Below, one piece after another: positions 56,910 to 64,000 of a stretch of DNA of 64,000 bases. The DNA is from Caldimonas tepidiphila. Lineage in GTDB: Bacteria; Pseudomonadota; Gammaproteobacteria; Burkholderiales; Burkholderiaceae_C. Below the pieces are notes generated by a model. It was not told the origin of the DNA, did not search any database, and saw only the letters and a list, made by a program, of their open reading frames with translations. The stretch is taken from NCBI RefSeq assembly GCF_003569765.1, contig NZ_KZ983958.1:71045-135044 (forward strand). Direction: 5' to 3'. Position numbers and translations under genes: made by a program. How positions within the stretch are numbered: position 1 is the first letter of the stretch; every line of letters starts with the position of its first letter.

Positions 56910-57446
56910 CTACTTCCAGACGATCAGCGAGCTGTCGCCCAGGTGCCCGCTGGTCGCGCCGTTGCCGCGCAGCCGCGCCCGCACCTCGACGCGGTAGATG
57001 CCGGTGGGCAGGTTGAGGGCCACGGCGTTGACGGCGTTCATCTGCCAGCCGTCGTTCTGGGGCGTGTGGTTGACGCTGCAGAACGCATCGTTGTTGCCGT
57101 TGGTGGGCGGCAGGACGGTGATGACGTTGGTCGTGACGTTGCGCGCCACGATGTCCAGGTCCATCCAGATGTTGGCGCTGTTGTTGTTCTGGTTGTTGTT
57201 GCCGCCCGCCACCGCGCACTCGGCGGTGTAGCTCACGACGAGCCGCTCGCCCTGGATGAAGGCGAAGGTGGGCGACTCGAAGGTGCCGGGCGCCACCGGC
57301 ACGTTCACCTGCCCCTGCGCGTTCTGGAAGGTGAAGTTGCCGTTGCGGGTCTGCGCGGACAGCGTGTCGGCCGACGCCGCGCCGGCCGCCGCCAATGCCA
57401 GCGCGGCCACCCCGCCCGCGCGCCATGGAAGTCGTCTACCGCTCAT
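56910..57446 (-). CDS. exported protein of unknown function
   Basis: A 178-residue protein I do not recognise. The signal peptide spans about residues 1-26 (RAGGVAALALAAAGAASADT). The mature part looks beta-rich, with two cysteines (TAECAVAGG and AFCSVNH) that could form a disulfide, an Asn-rich turn (GGNNNQNNNSANIW) and a C-terminal strand pattern GIYRVEVRARLRGNGATSGH. GAGGAG precedes the ATG. It lies 127 bp downstream of another exported or anchored protein on the same strand. A surface or periplasmic beta-sandwich is an inference. Confidence 0.75.
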   Translation of the reverse strand: MSGRRLPWRAGGVAALALAAAGAASADTLSAQTRNGNFTFQNAQGQVNVPVAPGTFESPTFAFIQGERLVVSYTAECAVAGGNNNQNNNSANIWMDLDIVARNVTTNVITVLPPTNGNNDAFCSVNHTPQNDGWQMNAVNAVALNLPTGIYRVEVRARLRGNGATSGHLGDSSLIVWK

Positions 57447-57573
57447 GAACTGCTCCTCGTCGCGGGCCGCAGGGAGAACCGGTGATGCTCGCAGCCCGAA
57501 ATGCCGCATCCCCGTGGAGCGGGTCGCGGGCAGGGACAGCACGCCCCCGCCGCGACCGGTCTCCGGAAAACGC

Positions 57574-58311
57574 TCAGGATCCGGCGGCGCGCGCCTGCGG
57601 ATCGTCGGCCTCGGCGCGCTGCTGCTCGTCGAGCAGCTGCAGCCGCTTGCGGGCCTCGGCCTGGATCGCCGCGCTCGGCACGTTGAGCGCCGACTCCAGC
57701 GCGGAACGCACGTCCTCGGCGCTGCCGGAGCGGCGCTCGAGATAGTTCTCGAAGGCCAGCAGGCGCACGCGCTCCGAGGCGTCGATCTCGAACAGCTGCC
57801 TGAGCGCGTCGTCCGGCACCGGGGCGTTGCCCGAGCGCGCCTGCAGCAGCGCCTGGTAGCGCGAGCTCTCGTCGCCGCTGCGGATCGCCTGCAGCACCTC
57901 CTGCTGTCGGGCCTCCCCGGCTGCGCCCGGACGCTCGCCGCGCGGGGCCGGCGCCGCGCCCTGGGTCCTCGCGTTCTCCTGGCGCGCGACCTCCTCCAGC
58001 ACCGAGCGCCAGGGGCGCCTGTGCACGTCGATCGTCACGGTGCCGTCGGCGAACAGCGTGACCGGGCCGGGCGCAGCGGCCGCAGCCTCGGTCGTCCCGG
58101 CTGCCGGCGCCTGGAGCGGCGGGCGCGGGAAGGCGAGCACCGAGAGCCCGGGCGAGGACTCCGGGGACGGCTGCGCGGCCATGCCCGCCGGCGGGCCCCC
58201 GCTCACGGCCGGCGCGCCGGCCTCGCCCGACAGCCGCTCGTTGAGCATCCAGCCGCCCAGGGCCGAGGCCGTCACCATCGCCGCGCCGCCGAGAAGTCGC
58301 CACCCGCTCAT
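57574..58311 (-). CDS. membrane-anchored or exported helical protein, unknown function
   Basis: A 245-residue protein I do not recognise. An uncleaved or signal-type N-terminal helix (LLGGAAMVTASALGGWML) is followed by a Pro/Ala/Gly-rich linker to about residue 80. Then comes a short VTLFADGTVTIDVHRRPWRS segment and a helical C-terminal half with repeats resembling HEAT units (LRQLFEIDASERVRLLAFEN, DVRSALESALNVPSAAIQAE). AAAGGAAA precedes the ATG. It may share a transcript with the exported protein downstream. Confidence 0.75.
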   Translation of the reverse strand: MSGWRLLGGAAMVTASALGGWMLNERLSGEAGAPAVSGGPPAGMAAQPSPESSPGLSVLAFPRPPLQAPAAGTTEAAAAAPGPVTLFADGTVTIDVHRRPWRSVLEEVARQENARTQGAAPAPRGERPGAAGEARQQEVLQAIRSGDESSRYQALLQARSGNAPVPDDALRQLFEIDASERVRLLAFENYLERRSGSAEDVRSALESALNVPSAAIQAEARKRLQLLDEQQRAEADDPQARAAGS

Positions 58312-59138
58312 CAGCCGTTTCCTTTCAAAGCGTGGCCGGGCGGTTATCCCGGCCGCCAGGCCGCAAGGCCCCGCCTTTTCGATCGCCCGGCACGAAGCGC
58401 ATCGCCGCCGCGTAGAACACGGCGCCCGAATATGCCGCTGCCCTGGCGGCCGCTGCGATTCGAATCCCCGCCCTGCATTCAGGAAAATATCCGGCCTTTC
58501 GGCACGCCGATTCTCGAAGACCGCGCCAACCGGCTTCCGGAAACCTCTTCCCGGACATTCTCCAGGCGCAAGCTCACCCTCCTGCGCCCTGTCGAATTGC
58601 GGGAGATTCGAACCGACCCGATGCAGGATTCCTTTTTCCGCAGTGCCCTTTTCGATGCGATTTCTTTTGGAGCGGCGAGTTTCCGCTTCGCCCCGGCCTC
58701 ATGCAAGCAGAAATGCTGTCCCCATCAGGGTTTTGCCGCACAAGGATTTACGAGCAGGCCGAAAGAACGACCCCAGACCCGAAAACGAGCATGAATTTCA
58801 TTCGAATTGCAATCGGAATGCCGGAACGAGCGCGAATGCGGCTCGTCCGGGGCGCCCCCGCCGGAAAGCCTCGTGCCCGCGGGACCTCCGCGGTCTCGCG
58901 CCGGCACGAAGCGGGCACCGCCGAGGCGGGCCGCGTGGGCCGGCCCGGCCTACCAGGGCACGACGAACAGGGCGAACAGAAAAATCGCGAAGAGGATCGA
59001 CAGCAAAAGAAACTTCATTCCGGGCCTCGAAGACGCAATGCGCCTCCCGGGGCATTCCATGTGCCCGGCACCGGCCGCAAGGGCGCTGCGTGCCGCCACA
59101 ATGCGCAAAAGCCGCGCTTCCCCGGCAAGGAGTCCCGC
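58312..59138. other. 827-bp stretch without a conventional gene
   Basis: Between the anchored protein and the EamA gene no frame carries coding signs like the neighbours. The part 58440-58830 is visibly AT-richer than the rest of the window and contains several ATTCGAA-type short palindromes (for example near 58460, 58606 and 58800). Two TTCGAA sites resemble tRNA T-loops but have no matching arms. A 22-codon hydrophobic frame at 58950-59018 is listed separately. No promoter or terminator is clear. Confidence 0.5.
58950..59018 (-). CDS. candidate 22-residue membrane peptide
   Basis: A short frame starting ATG at 59018 encodes a peptide beginning MKFLLLSILF and ending FVVPW. After Lys2 it is almost entirely hydrophobic, enough for one membrane span, and stops at TAG. 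GAGG lies about 10 bases upstream. It stands alone in a long gap and opposite to the EamA gene. Small membrane proteins of this kind exist, but chance cannot be excluded. Confidence 0.3.
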   Translation of the reverse strand: MKFLLLSILFAIFLFALFVVPW

Positions 59139-60032
59139 TTGCGCCCTCTCCACGTCATCGCACTCACCGCCGTCGCGATGCTCGCCTTCGCGGGCAACTC
59201 GCTGCTGTGCCGCCTCGCACTGAAGGCCACCGCGATCGACGCCGCCAGCTTCACCGCGATCCGGCTCGTCTCGGGCGCGCTGGTGCTCGCGCTGATCGTG
59301 CGGCTGCGCGCGGGCGGGCAGCGCCCGCTCGGCGACTGGGGCTCCGCGGCGGCGCTGTTCGCCTATGCGGCGGCCTTCTCCTACGCCTACCTGTCGCTCA
59401 GCGCCGGCACCGGCGCGCTGCTGCTGTTCGGCGCGGTGCAGGCGACGATGATCGGCTGGGGCCTGTGGCGCGGCGAGCGCCTCGGCGGCTGGCAGTGGCT
59501 GGGCCTCGGCACCGCCGCCGCCGGGCTGGTCTGGCTGCTGCTGCCCGGGCTCGCCGCGCCGCCCTGGCAGGGCGCGACGCTGATGGTCGCGGCCGGCATC
59601 GCCTGGGGCATCTACTCGCTGCGCGGCCGCGGCGCGGGCGACGCGACCTGCGTCACCGCCGGCAACTTCCTGCGCGCCGCGCTGCTGGGGCTCGCACTGG
59701 GCGCGATCACGCTGCCCTGGGCTTCGCTCGACGCGGCAGGCGCCGGCTACGCGGTGGCCTCCGGCGCGGTGGCGTCCGGGATGGGCTATGCGGTCTGGTA
59801 CACCGCGCTGCGCGGCCTCAAGGCCACCACCGCCGCGACGATGCAGCTCAGCGTGCCGGTGCTCGCGGCGCTCGGCGGCGTGCTCTTCCTCGCCGAGCCG
59901 CTGACCGCGCGGCTCGGGCTCAGCACCGCCGCGGTGATCGGCGGCATCGCGCTCGTGATCCTGATGAAGAAGCCGGCTGCGGGCGCCGCGCCCGCTGCGG
60001 CGGCCGGGGTTCAGCCCGCGAGCCGCCCCTGA
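59139..60032 (+). CDS. EamA-family (DMT) exporter with TTG start
   Basis: A 297-residue ten-helix EamA protein. No ATG fits the start of homology; a TTG at 59139 (translated [15 protein letters not shown]) is preceded by AAGGAG at ideal distance, so I use it. It has [20 protein letters not shown] in repeat one and [20 protein letters not shown] in repeat two. Its 3' end overlaps the convergent lolD gene by 22 bp. The substrate is unknown. Confidence 0.88.
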   Translation: MRPLHVIALTAVAMLAFAGNSLLCRLALKATAIDAASFTAIRLVSGALVLALIVRLRAGGQRPLGDWGSAAALFAYAAAFSYAYLSLSAGTGALLLFGAVQATMIGWGLWRGERLGGWQWLGLGTAAAGLVWLLLPGLAAPPWQGATLMVAAGIAWGIYSLRGRGAGDATCVTAGNFLRAALLGLALGAITLPWASLDAAGAGYAVASGAVASGMGYAVWYTALRGLKATTAATMQLSVPVLAALGGVLFLAEPLTARLGLSTAAVIGGIALVILMKKPAAGAAPAAAAGVQPASRP

Positions 60033-60739
60033 TCCGCGCCGCGGGGCGGGCGGTGGTCGAGCCGGCCCTGGTCGAGGCGCAGCACGCGGTCGCAGCGCGC
60101 GGCGAGCGCCTCGTCGTGCGTGACCATCACGAAGGCGGTGCCGTGCTGGCGCGCGAGCGACAGCATCAGCTCGAACACCTGCGCCGCGGTCGCGCGGTCG
60201 AGGTTGCCGGTCGGCTCGTCGGCCAGCACGCAGGCCGGTCGCGTGACGAGCGCGCGCGCGATCGCGACGCGCTGGCGCTCGCCGCCGGAGAGCTCGGCCG
60301 GGCGGTGGCGCACGCGCTCGGCCAGGCCCACCTCGGCGAGCACCGCCTGCGCCGCGTCGCGCGCCACCGGCTGGTCCATGCGGCGGATGCGCAGCGGCAT
60401 CGCGACGTTGTCGATCGCGCTGAACTCGGGCAGCAGGTGGTGGAACTGGTAGACGAAGCCGAGGTGCTCGTTGCGCAGCCGGCCCTGCTCGGCGGCGCCG
60501 AGACTCGCGAGATCCTGGCCGCGCAACTGCACGCTGCCCTCGGTCGGCGCGTCCAGCCCGCCGAGCAGGTGCAGCAGCGTGCTCTTGCCCGAGCCCGAGG
60601 CGCCGACGATCGCGAGCGTCTCGCCCGCGAACACCTCGATGTCCACGCCGCGCAGCACGTGCACGTCGAGCCGGCCCTCGCGATAGCGCTTGTGCAGGTT
60701 GCGCCCGGCCAGCACCGGGGACTTGAAGGCATCACTCAT
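60011..60739 (-). CDS. lolD: lipoprotein-releasing ABC transporter ATPase
   Basis: A 242-residue ABC ATPase of the LolD type that powers release of outer-membrane lipoproteins to LolA. Walker A is [18 protein letters not shown], the signature is [15 protein letters not shown], Walker B is [12 protein letters not shown], and the LolD-specific [19 protein letters not shown] is present. The start lies inside the 3' end of the permease gene (8-bp overlap), so the two are coupled. Confidence 0.96.
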   Translation of the reverse strand: MSDAFKSPVLAGRNLHKRYREGRLDVHVLRGVDIEVFAGETLAIVGASGSGKSTLLHLLGGLDAPTEGSVQLRGQDLASLGAAEQGRLRNEHLGFVYQFHHLLPEFSAIDNVAMPLRIRRMDQPVARDAAQAVLAEVGLAERVRHRPAELSGGERQRVAIARALVTRPACVLADEPTGNLDRATAAQVFELMLSLARQHGTAFVMVTHDEALAARCDRVLRLDQGRLDHRPPRGADQGRLAG

Positions 60740-61988
60740 AGCGCAGCGCCTCGGCAGGGTTGACGCGGCTGGCGCGCCAGCTCGGGTAGATCGTCGCGAC
60801 GAAGGCGAGCAGCAGCGAGATCACGCCGATCGGCACGATGTCGCCGGCCTGCGGGTCGCTCGGCATGCGGCTGATCAGGTAGATGTTGGCCGGCAGGAAC
60901 GAGGCGCCGAGCGCGCGCTCGATCGCCGGCACGATCACGTCGATGTTGAACGCGACCGCGAGGCCGAGCAGCAGGCCGCCCGCGGTGCCGATGATGCCGC
61001 TGAGCGCCCCCTGCACCATGAAGATGCCCATGACTGAGGAGGGGCTCGCGCCGAGCGTGCGCAGGATCGCGATGTCGGCGCGCTTGTCGGTCACGGTCAT
61101 CACGAGCGTCGAGACGAGGTTGAAGGCGGCGACCGCGACGATCAGCGTCAGGATGATGAACATCATGCGCTTCTCGAGCTGCACCGCGTCGAACCAGTTG
61201 CGGTTCTGGCGCGTCCAGTCGCGCACCACCGCGTCGCCGCCGAAGCGCTCGGCCAACTCGCGCGCGACGGCCGGCGCGGCGTGCACGTCCGCGAGGCGCA
61301 GCTGCACGCCGGTCGGCCCCTCGACGCGGAAGAGCCGGGCCGCGTCCTCGATGTGCATCAGCGCGAGCGCGCTGTCGTACTCGTAGTGGCCCGAGTCGAA
61401 GATGCCCGCCACGGTCATCTGGCGCATGCGCGGCACGACGCCGGCGGGCGTGACCTGGCCGCTGGGCGCGAGCAGCGTGATGCGGTCGCCCGCCATCACG
61501 CCGAGCGAGCGCGCGAGCTCGCCGCCGATCACGATGCCCCACTCGCCGGGCACGAGCCTGGCAAAGGCGGTGTCGCGCAGCTGCGCGCCGAGCGGCGTGA
61601 CGCCGGGCTCGTCGGCGGGCGAGATGCCGCGCACCAGCACGCCGCGCATGTCGTCGCCGCGCGCGATCAGCGCCTGCGCGGCGATGAAGGGCGCGGCGCC
61701 CTGCACCGCGGGATGCTCGCGGGCGCGCGCCGCGCTCGCCTGCCAGTCGGCGAGCGCGGCGCCGCCCGGCGCCATCAGCTCGACATGCGAGATCACCGAC
61801 AGCATGCGGTCGCGCACCTCCTTCTGGAAGCCGTTCATCACCGACAGCACGATGATCAGCGCCGCGACCCCGAGCGCGATGCCGAGCATCGACACGCCCG
61901 AGATGAAGGAGATGAAGCCGTTGCGGCGCGTGGCGCGGCCGGCGCGGGTGTAGCGCCAGCCGATCTGGAGTTCGTAGGGCCAGTTCAT
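60732..61988 (-). CDS. lolC: lipoprotein-releasing ABC transporter permease (LolC/E family)
   Basis: A 418-residue permease with one N-terminal membrane helix, a large periplasmic domain (about 45-265) and three C-terminal helices of the FtsX/MacB type. It begins [16 protein letters not shown] and has [40 protein letters not shown] and [20 protein letters not shown]. Only one permease gene is present rather than the gammaproteobacterial lolC-lolE pair, so it may act as a homodimer (LolF-like) or pair with a gene elsewhere. Confidence 0.94.
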   Translation of the reverse strand: MNWPYELQIGWRYTRAGRATRRNGFISFISGVSMLGIALGVAALIIVLSVMNGFQKEVRDRMLSVISHVELMAPGGAALADWQASAARAREHPAVQGAAPFIAAQALIARGDDMRGVLVRGISPADEPGVTPLGAQLRDTAFARLVPGEWGIVIGGELARSLGVMAGDRITLLAPSGQVTPAGVVPRMRQMTVAGIFDSGHYEYDSALALMHIEDAARLFRVEGPTGVQLRLADVHAAPAVARELAERFGGDAVVRDWTRQNRNWFDAVQLEKRMMFIILTLIVAVAAFNLVSTLVMTVTDKRADIAILRTLGASPSSVMGIFMVQGALSGIIGTAGGLLLGLAVAFNIDVIVPAIERALGASFLPANIYLISRMPSDPQAGDIVPIGVISLLLAFVATIYPSWRASRVNPAEALRYE

Positions 61989-62310
61989 GTGTGGGCGCGA
62001 TGCTAGCAGGCAGGGCTCGCCGCACCGCGGCGTCGCCCCGTCGGGACCGGCGCGCCGCGGGCACGGCGGCAAAAACCCGCCCCTTCTCGCCGCTTCGGTC
62101 GCGCCGAGGACGCCGCTTGACACAACTTGATACAAGACTTTAGGCTGATGGCGACCCGGTATCGAGGAAAGGACGGATTCCTTGCGGAGCTTGCCGATTG
62201 AAACCGGATCTTTTCGCCGGTTCCTGCGCCCCGGTTCCGCGCGGCGGATTCTCCGCGGGCGGCAGTTTTCATTCGCACCGGGCACGAACGATCCCGAAGA
62301 GAGGTTTCCG
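61989..62310. promoter_or_regulatory. 322-bp divergent spacer with cytochrome promoter
   Basis: Between the Lol permease and the cytochrome gene there is no coding frame. TTGACA at 62117-62122 is a perfect -35. The -10 is poor: TAGGCT at 62141-62146 (18-bp spacing) is the best choice. CTTGATACAAG at about 62126-62136 is a short dyad with some likeness to half of an FNR/Anr site. For the Lol operon, TAGCAT about 15 bp upstream of its start is a possible -10 element. Confidence 0.4.
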
Positions 62311-62976
62311 ATGGCAAAGCGCTTCCTGCTGGCACTCGCGACGGTGCTCCTGTTTCCGCCTGCGCTCGCCCAGCCCGACACGGCCCGTCCCCCGTCTGCC
62401 AGGGAGCTCGGCGCGCGGTTCGAGGAGGTGAAGCAGGACCGGAAGGCGGCCGAGGCGCTTTTCAAGACCGGCCGCAAGGTCGCGGCCGTGTGCGCGCATT
62501 GCCACGGCGAGGGCGGCAACAGCCTCAAGCCCGACATTCCCAACCTGGCGGGGCAGAACCCGTCCTACCTGCTCGAGCAGTTGCGCCAGTTCGCCGAGGG
62601 CCGGCGCCGCAACGAGTTCATGGAAGGCATGATCAAGGCGATGAACAGCGACGAGAAGATCGGCATGGTGCTGTTCTACGCCGCGCAGCAGGTGACGCCC
62701 CTGCCGCCCCCGAATGCCGCGCTGGCGGCCAGGGGACGCGAGTATTACGACAAGGTCTGCTTCCGCTGCCACGGCAGCGACGGACGCGGCAACGAGCAGA
62801 TGGCCCGCATCGCCGGGCAGCAGCCCGACTACCTGCGCACGACGCTCAGGCGCTACCGCGCCGGCAACGGCGTGCGGGTCAACCCGCTGATGGCCAGCAA
62901 CACCCGGCTGATGACGGATGCGGACATCGAGGCGGTCGTCGGGCTCTGTTGCACAAATGGCGGTGCTGTCGGTTAG
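62311..62976 (+). CDS. dihaem cytochrome c4-like protein, 3' end replaced by IS
   Basis: An exported class I cytochrome c with a signal peptide (residues 1-20, FLLALATVLLFPPALAQ) and two haem sites, CAHCH at 61-65 and CFRCH at 150-154. Axial Met candidates lie in FMEGMIKAM and NPLMASNTRLM. GAGAGG precedes the ATG. The native frame runs to about residue 210 (DADIEAVV). There the IS element begins, and the remaining codons (GLCCTNGGAVG) come from the IS end. Probably only the last ten or so residues of the C-terminal helix were lost, so partial function is possible. Confidence 0.88.
   Translation: MAKRFLLALATVLLFPPALAQPDTARPPSARELGARFEEVKQDRKAAEALFKTGRKVAAVCAHCHGEGGNSLKPDIPNLAGQNPSYLLEQLRQFAEGRRRNEFMEGMIKAMNSDEKIGMVLFYAAQQVTPLPPPNAALAARGREYYDKVCFRCHGSDGRGNEQMARIAGQQPDYLRTTLRRYRAGNGVRVNPLMASNTRLMTDADIEAVVGLCCTNGGAVG
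62942..62959 (+). repeat. left terminal inverted repeat of the IS
   Basis: GGCTCTGTTGCACAAATG, identical to the reverse complement of the right end over 18 bp. The sequences diverge after that (GCGG versus AATT). It immediately follows GTCGTCG of the interrupted cytochrome gene. Confidence 0.92.
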
Positions 62977-63011
62977 GGCGCGGCGCTTGACAGCCTCGGT
63001 AGGCTGAAGGC

Positions 63012-63947
63012 GTGACGAAGCAAGACGACAAGGCGGCGCGCCGCTACAAGACAACGAACTGGGCCCAGTACAACGCGGCGCTGAAGGCGCGGGGCTCGCT
63101 GCTGGTATGGCTCGACCGGGACATGCAGTGGCTGGCCGCGCCGCAGGCCAGGCGCGGACGCAACCGGACCTTCTCGGACGCGGCAATCCAGTTCTGCCTG
63201 AGCGTGAAGTGCCTGTTCGGTCTGGCGCTGCGCCAGAGCATCGGGATGGTCGAGAGCCTGCTCAAGCTCGCAGGACTGCAGTGGCCGGTGCCGGACTTCA
63301 GCACGCTGAGCCGTCGGCAGAAGGACCTGCAGGTGCACATCGGCTACCGGCCCAGTCCGGCGCTGCACCTGCTGGTCGACAGCACCGGCGTGAAGATGCT
63401 CGGCGAGGGGGAGTGGAAGCGCAAGAAGCACGGTGCCGACTACGCCCGGCGCTGGCTCAAGGTGCACCTGGGCATCGATGCGCAGACCCTGGAGATTCGC
63501 GCTATCGAGGTCACCGACAGCGCGGTGGGCGACGCGCCAATGCTGCCTGCGCTGCTGCAGCAAGTCAGCGACTCCATCGCCAGCGTCAGCGGCGACGGCG
63601 CCTACGACACGCGGGGCTGCCATGAGGCCATTGCTCAGCGTCAGGCCGCCGCCGTCATCCCCACGCGCAGCAACGCGCGGCTGTGGAAGAAGTGGCTGAC
63701 GACGGGTGCACTGGCCCGTAACGAGACGATGCGCGCGATCCAGCGCCTGGGACGCAGCATCTGGAAGACCTGGAGCGGCTACCACCGCCGCAGCCTCGTG
63801 GAGACCAAGATGCGCTGCTTCAAGCTGCTGGGCGAGCGTGTCATGGCCCGCACCTTCGATCGCCAAGTCGCCGAGTTGCAGGTGCGCGCTGCGCTGCTCA
63901 ACCGCTTCACCCAGCTCGGCCGGCCGCAAACAGTGGCCATGGCATAA
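63012..63947 (+). CDS. IS5-family DDE transposase
   Basis: A 311-residue transposase starting at GTG 63012. The catalytic triad is Asp123 (LLVDSTGVKM), Asp195 (VSGDGAYDT) and Glu264 (YHRRSLVETKM, the Y-R-E signature of the IS5 group). An IS5-type N-terminal DUF4096-like helical region precedes it. The frame is intact from start to stop, so the copy may be active. A 52-bp stretch separates the left repeat from the start, as expected for a transposase promoter partly inside the end. Confidence 0.94.
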   Translation: MTKQDDKAARRYKTTNWAQYNAALKARGSLLVWLDRDMQWLAAPQARRGRNRTFSDAAIQFCLSVKCLFGLALRQSIGMVESLLKLAGLQWPVPDFSTLSRRQKDLQVHIGYRPSPALHLLVDSTGVKMLGEGEWKRKKHGADYARRWLKVHLGIDAQTLEIRAIEVTDSAVGDAPMLPALLQQVSDSIASVSGDGAYDTRGCHEAIAQRQAAAVIPTRSNARLWKKWLTTGALARNETMRAIQRLGRSIWKTWSGYHRRSLVETKMRCFKLLGERVMARTFDRQVAELQVRAALLNRFTQLGRPQTVAMA

Positions 63948-63982
63948 CTCCGCCCGGGGTCAGGGGAAGCTCCCCCTCAATT

Positions 63983-64000
63983 CATTTGTGCAACAGAGCC
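63983..64000 (-). repeat. right terminal inverted repeat of the IS
   Basis: CATTTGTGCAACAGAGCC, the exact complement of the left end over 18 bp. It ends at the last base of the window, 36 bp after the transposase stop. Confidence 0.92.

Larger units (their letters stand above)
62942..64000 (+). mobile_element. IS5-family insertion sequence, about 1.06 kb
   Basis: The element is bounded by perfect 18-bp terminal inverted repeats, GGCTCTGTTGCACAAATG at 62942-62959 and its complement at 63983-64000, and contains one transposase gene that fills it. Terminal sequence, size and the single DDE transposase fit the IS5 family. The right end is the last base of the window, so the target duplication cannot be seen. 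It lies inside the cytochrome gene in the same orientation. Confidence 0.93.

Noticed and set aside
58455..58616. TTCGAA sequences at about 58460 and 58606 that look like tRNA T-loops
   Set aside because: No 5-bp T-arm pairing, no D-arm motif and no acceptor stem could be built on either strand.

Overview
The window looks like one contiguous stretch of chromosome from a high-GC betaproteobacterium, most likely of the order Burkholderiales. The basis is the gene families and order: rsgA near a CobD/CbiB-like gene, a CoA pyrophosphatase and rpsP-rimM-trmD-rplS; hda-HAD-pcnB-folK divergent from purM; murJ divergent from rpsT; and a DUF3579 gene beside argD. Third codon positions are strongly GC-biased throughout. 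I do not assign a genus. No rRNA, tRNA, CRISPR array or prophage was seen. The one clear mobile element is an IS5-type insertion sequence whose right end coincides with the last base of the window.

Layout. 1-8.9 kb: a gene end, a DUF599 membrane protein, a pirin with a divergent LysR regulator, gluQ, a small unknown protein with an AT-richer upstream region, orn, an M48 protease coupled to rsgA, a CobD/CbiB-like protein and a Nudix CoA pyrophosphatase. 8.9-11.4 kb: the rpsP-rimM-trmD-rplS translation operon on the minus strand. 11.4-17.8 kb: a TM2 protein, a PhoU-like DUF47 protein, a run of five overlapping or abutting minus-strand genes (hda, HAD phosphatase, pcnB, folK, DUF486), then purM. 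17.8-21.3 kb: a DksA-type zinc-finger protein, a SirB1 protein, and murJ divergent from rpsT. 21.3-26.9 kb: an arginine block (argD, argF, argG) with a phosphoesterase and a cysteine-cluster protein inside it. 27.3-36.8 kb: ppnP, murB/yajQ, a retropepsin-like protease, rsuA, ribF-ileS-lspA, a DUF2189 membrane protein and a haemoglobin.

36.9-40.7 kb: a complete L-lactate utilisation operon in the order lutA-lutC-lutB, divergent from a FadR-type regulator, with a perfect TGGTC-N-GACCA operator between them. 40.7-50.5 kb: a quinone oxidoreductase, two EamA exporters, an SDR with a degenerate active site, an orphan small membrane protein, a gamma-glutamyltransferase, a DUF3422 protein and a tctB-tctA tricarboxylate transporter pair preceded by dyad-rich DNA. 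50.5-55.4 kb: an orphan GspE/PilB-type ATPase coupled to a spermidine-synthase-like gene, divergent from a MetOD1-domain protein and a hybrid histidine kinase. 55.4-62 kb: a DNA-deoxyinosine glycosylase with tatD, two exported proteins of unknown function, an 827-bp stretch with no conventional gene, a third EamA exporter and a lolD-lolC/E pair. 62.3-64 kb: a dihaem cytochrome c4-like gene cut near its 3' end by the IS element.

Most of the window is core metabolism and translation. I found no convincing new multi-gene system. The points most worth a second look are the histone-like tail on ArgG, the ATPase / spermidine-synthase-like / MetOD1 / kinase locus, the tctB upstream dyads, the SDR with a lost catalytic Tyr and Lys, the exported-protein pair with the long gap beside it, and the IS-truncated cytochrome.
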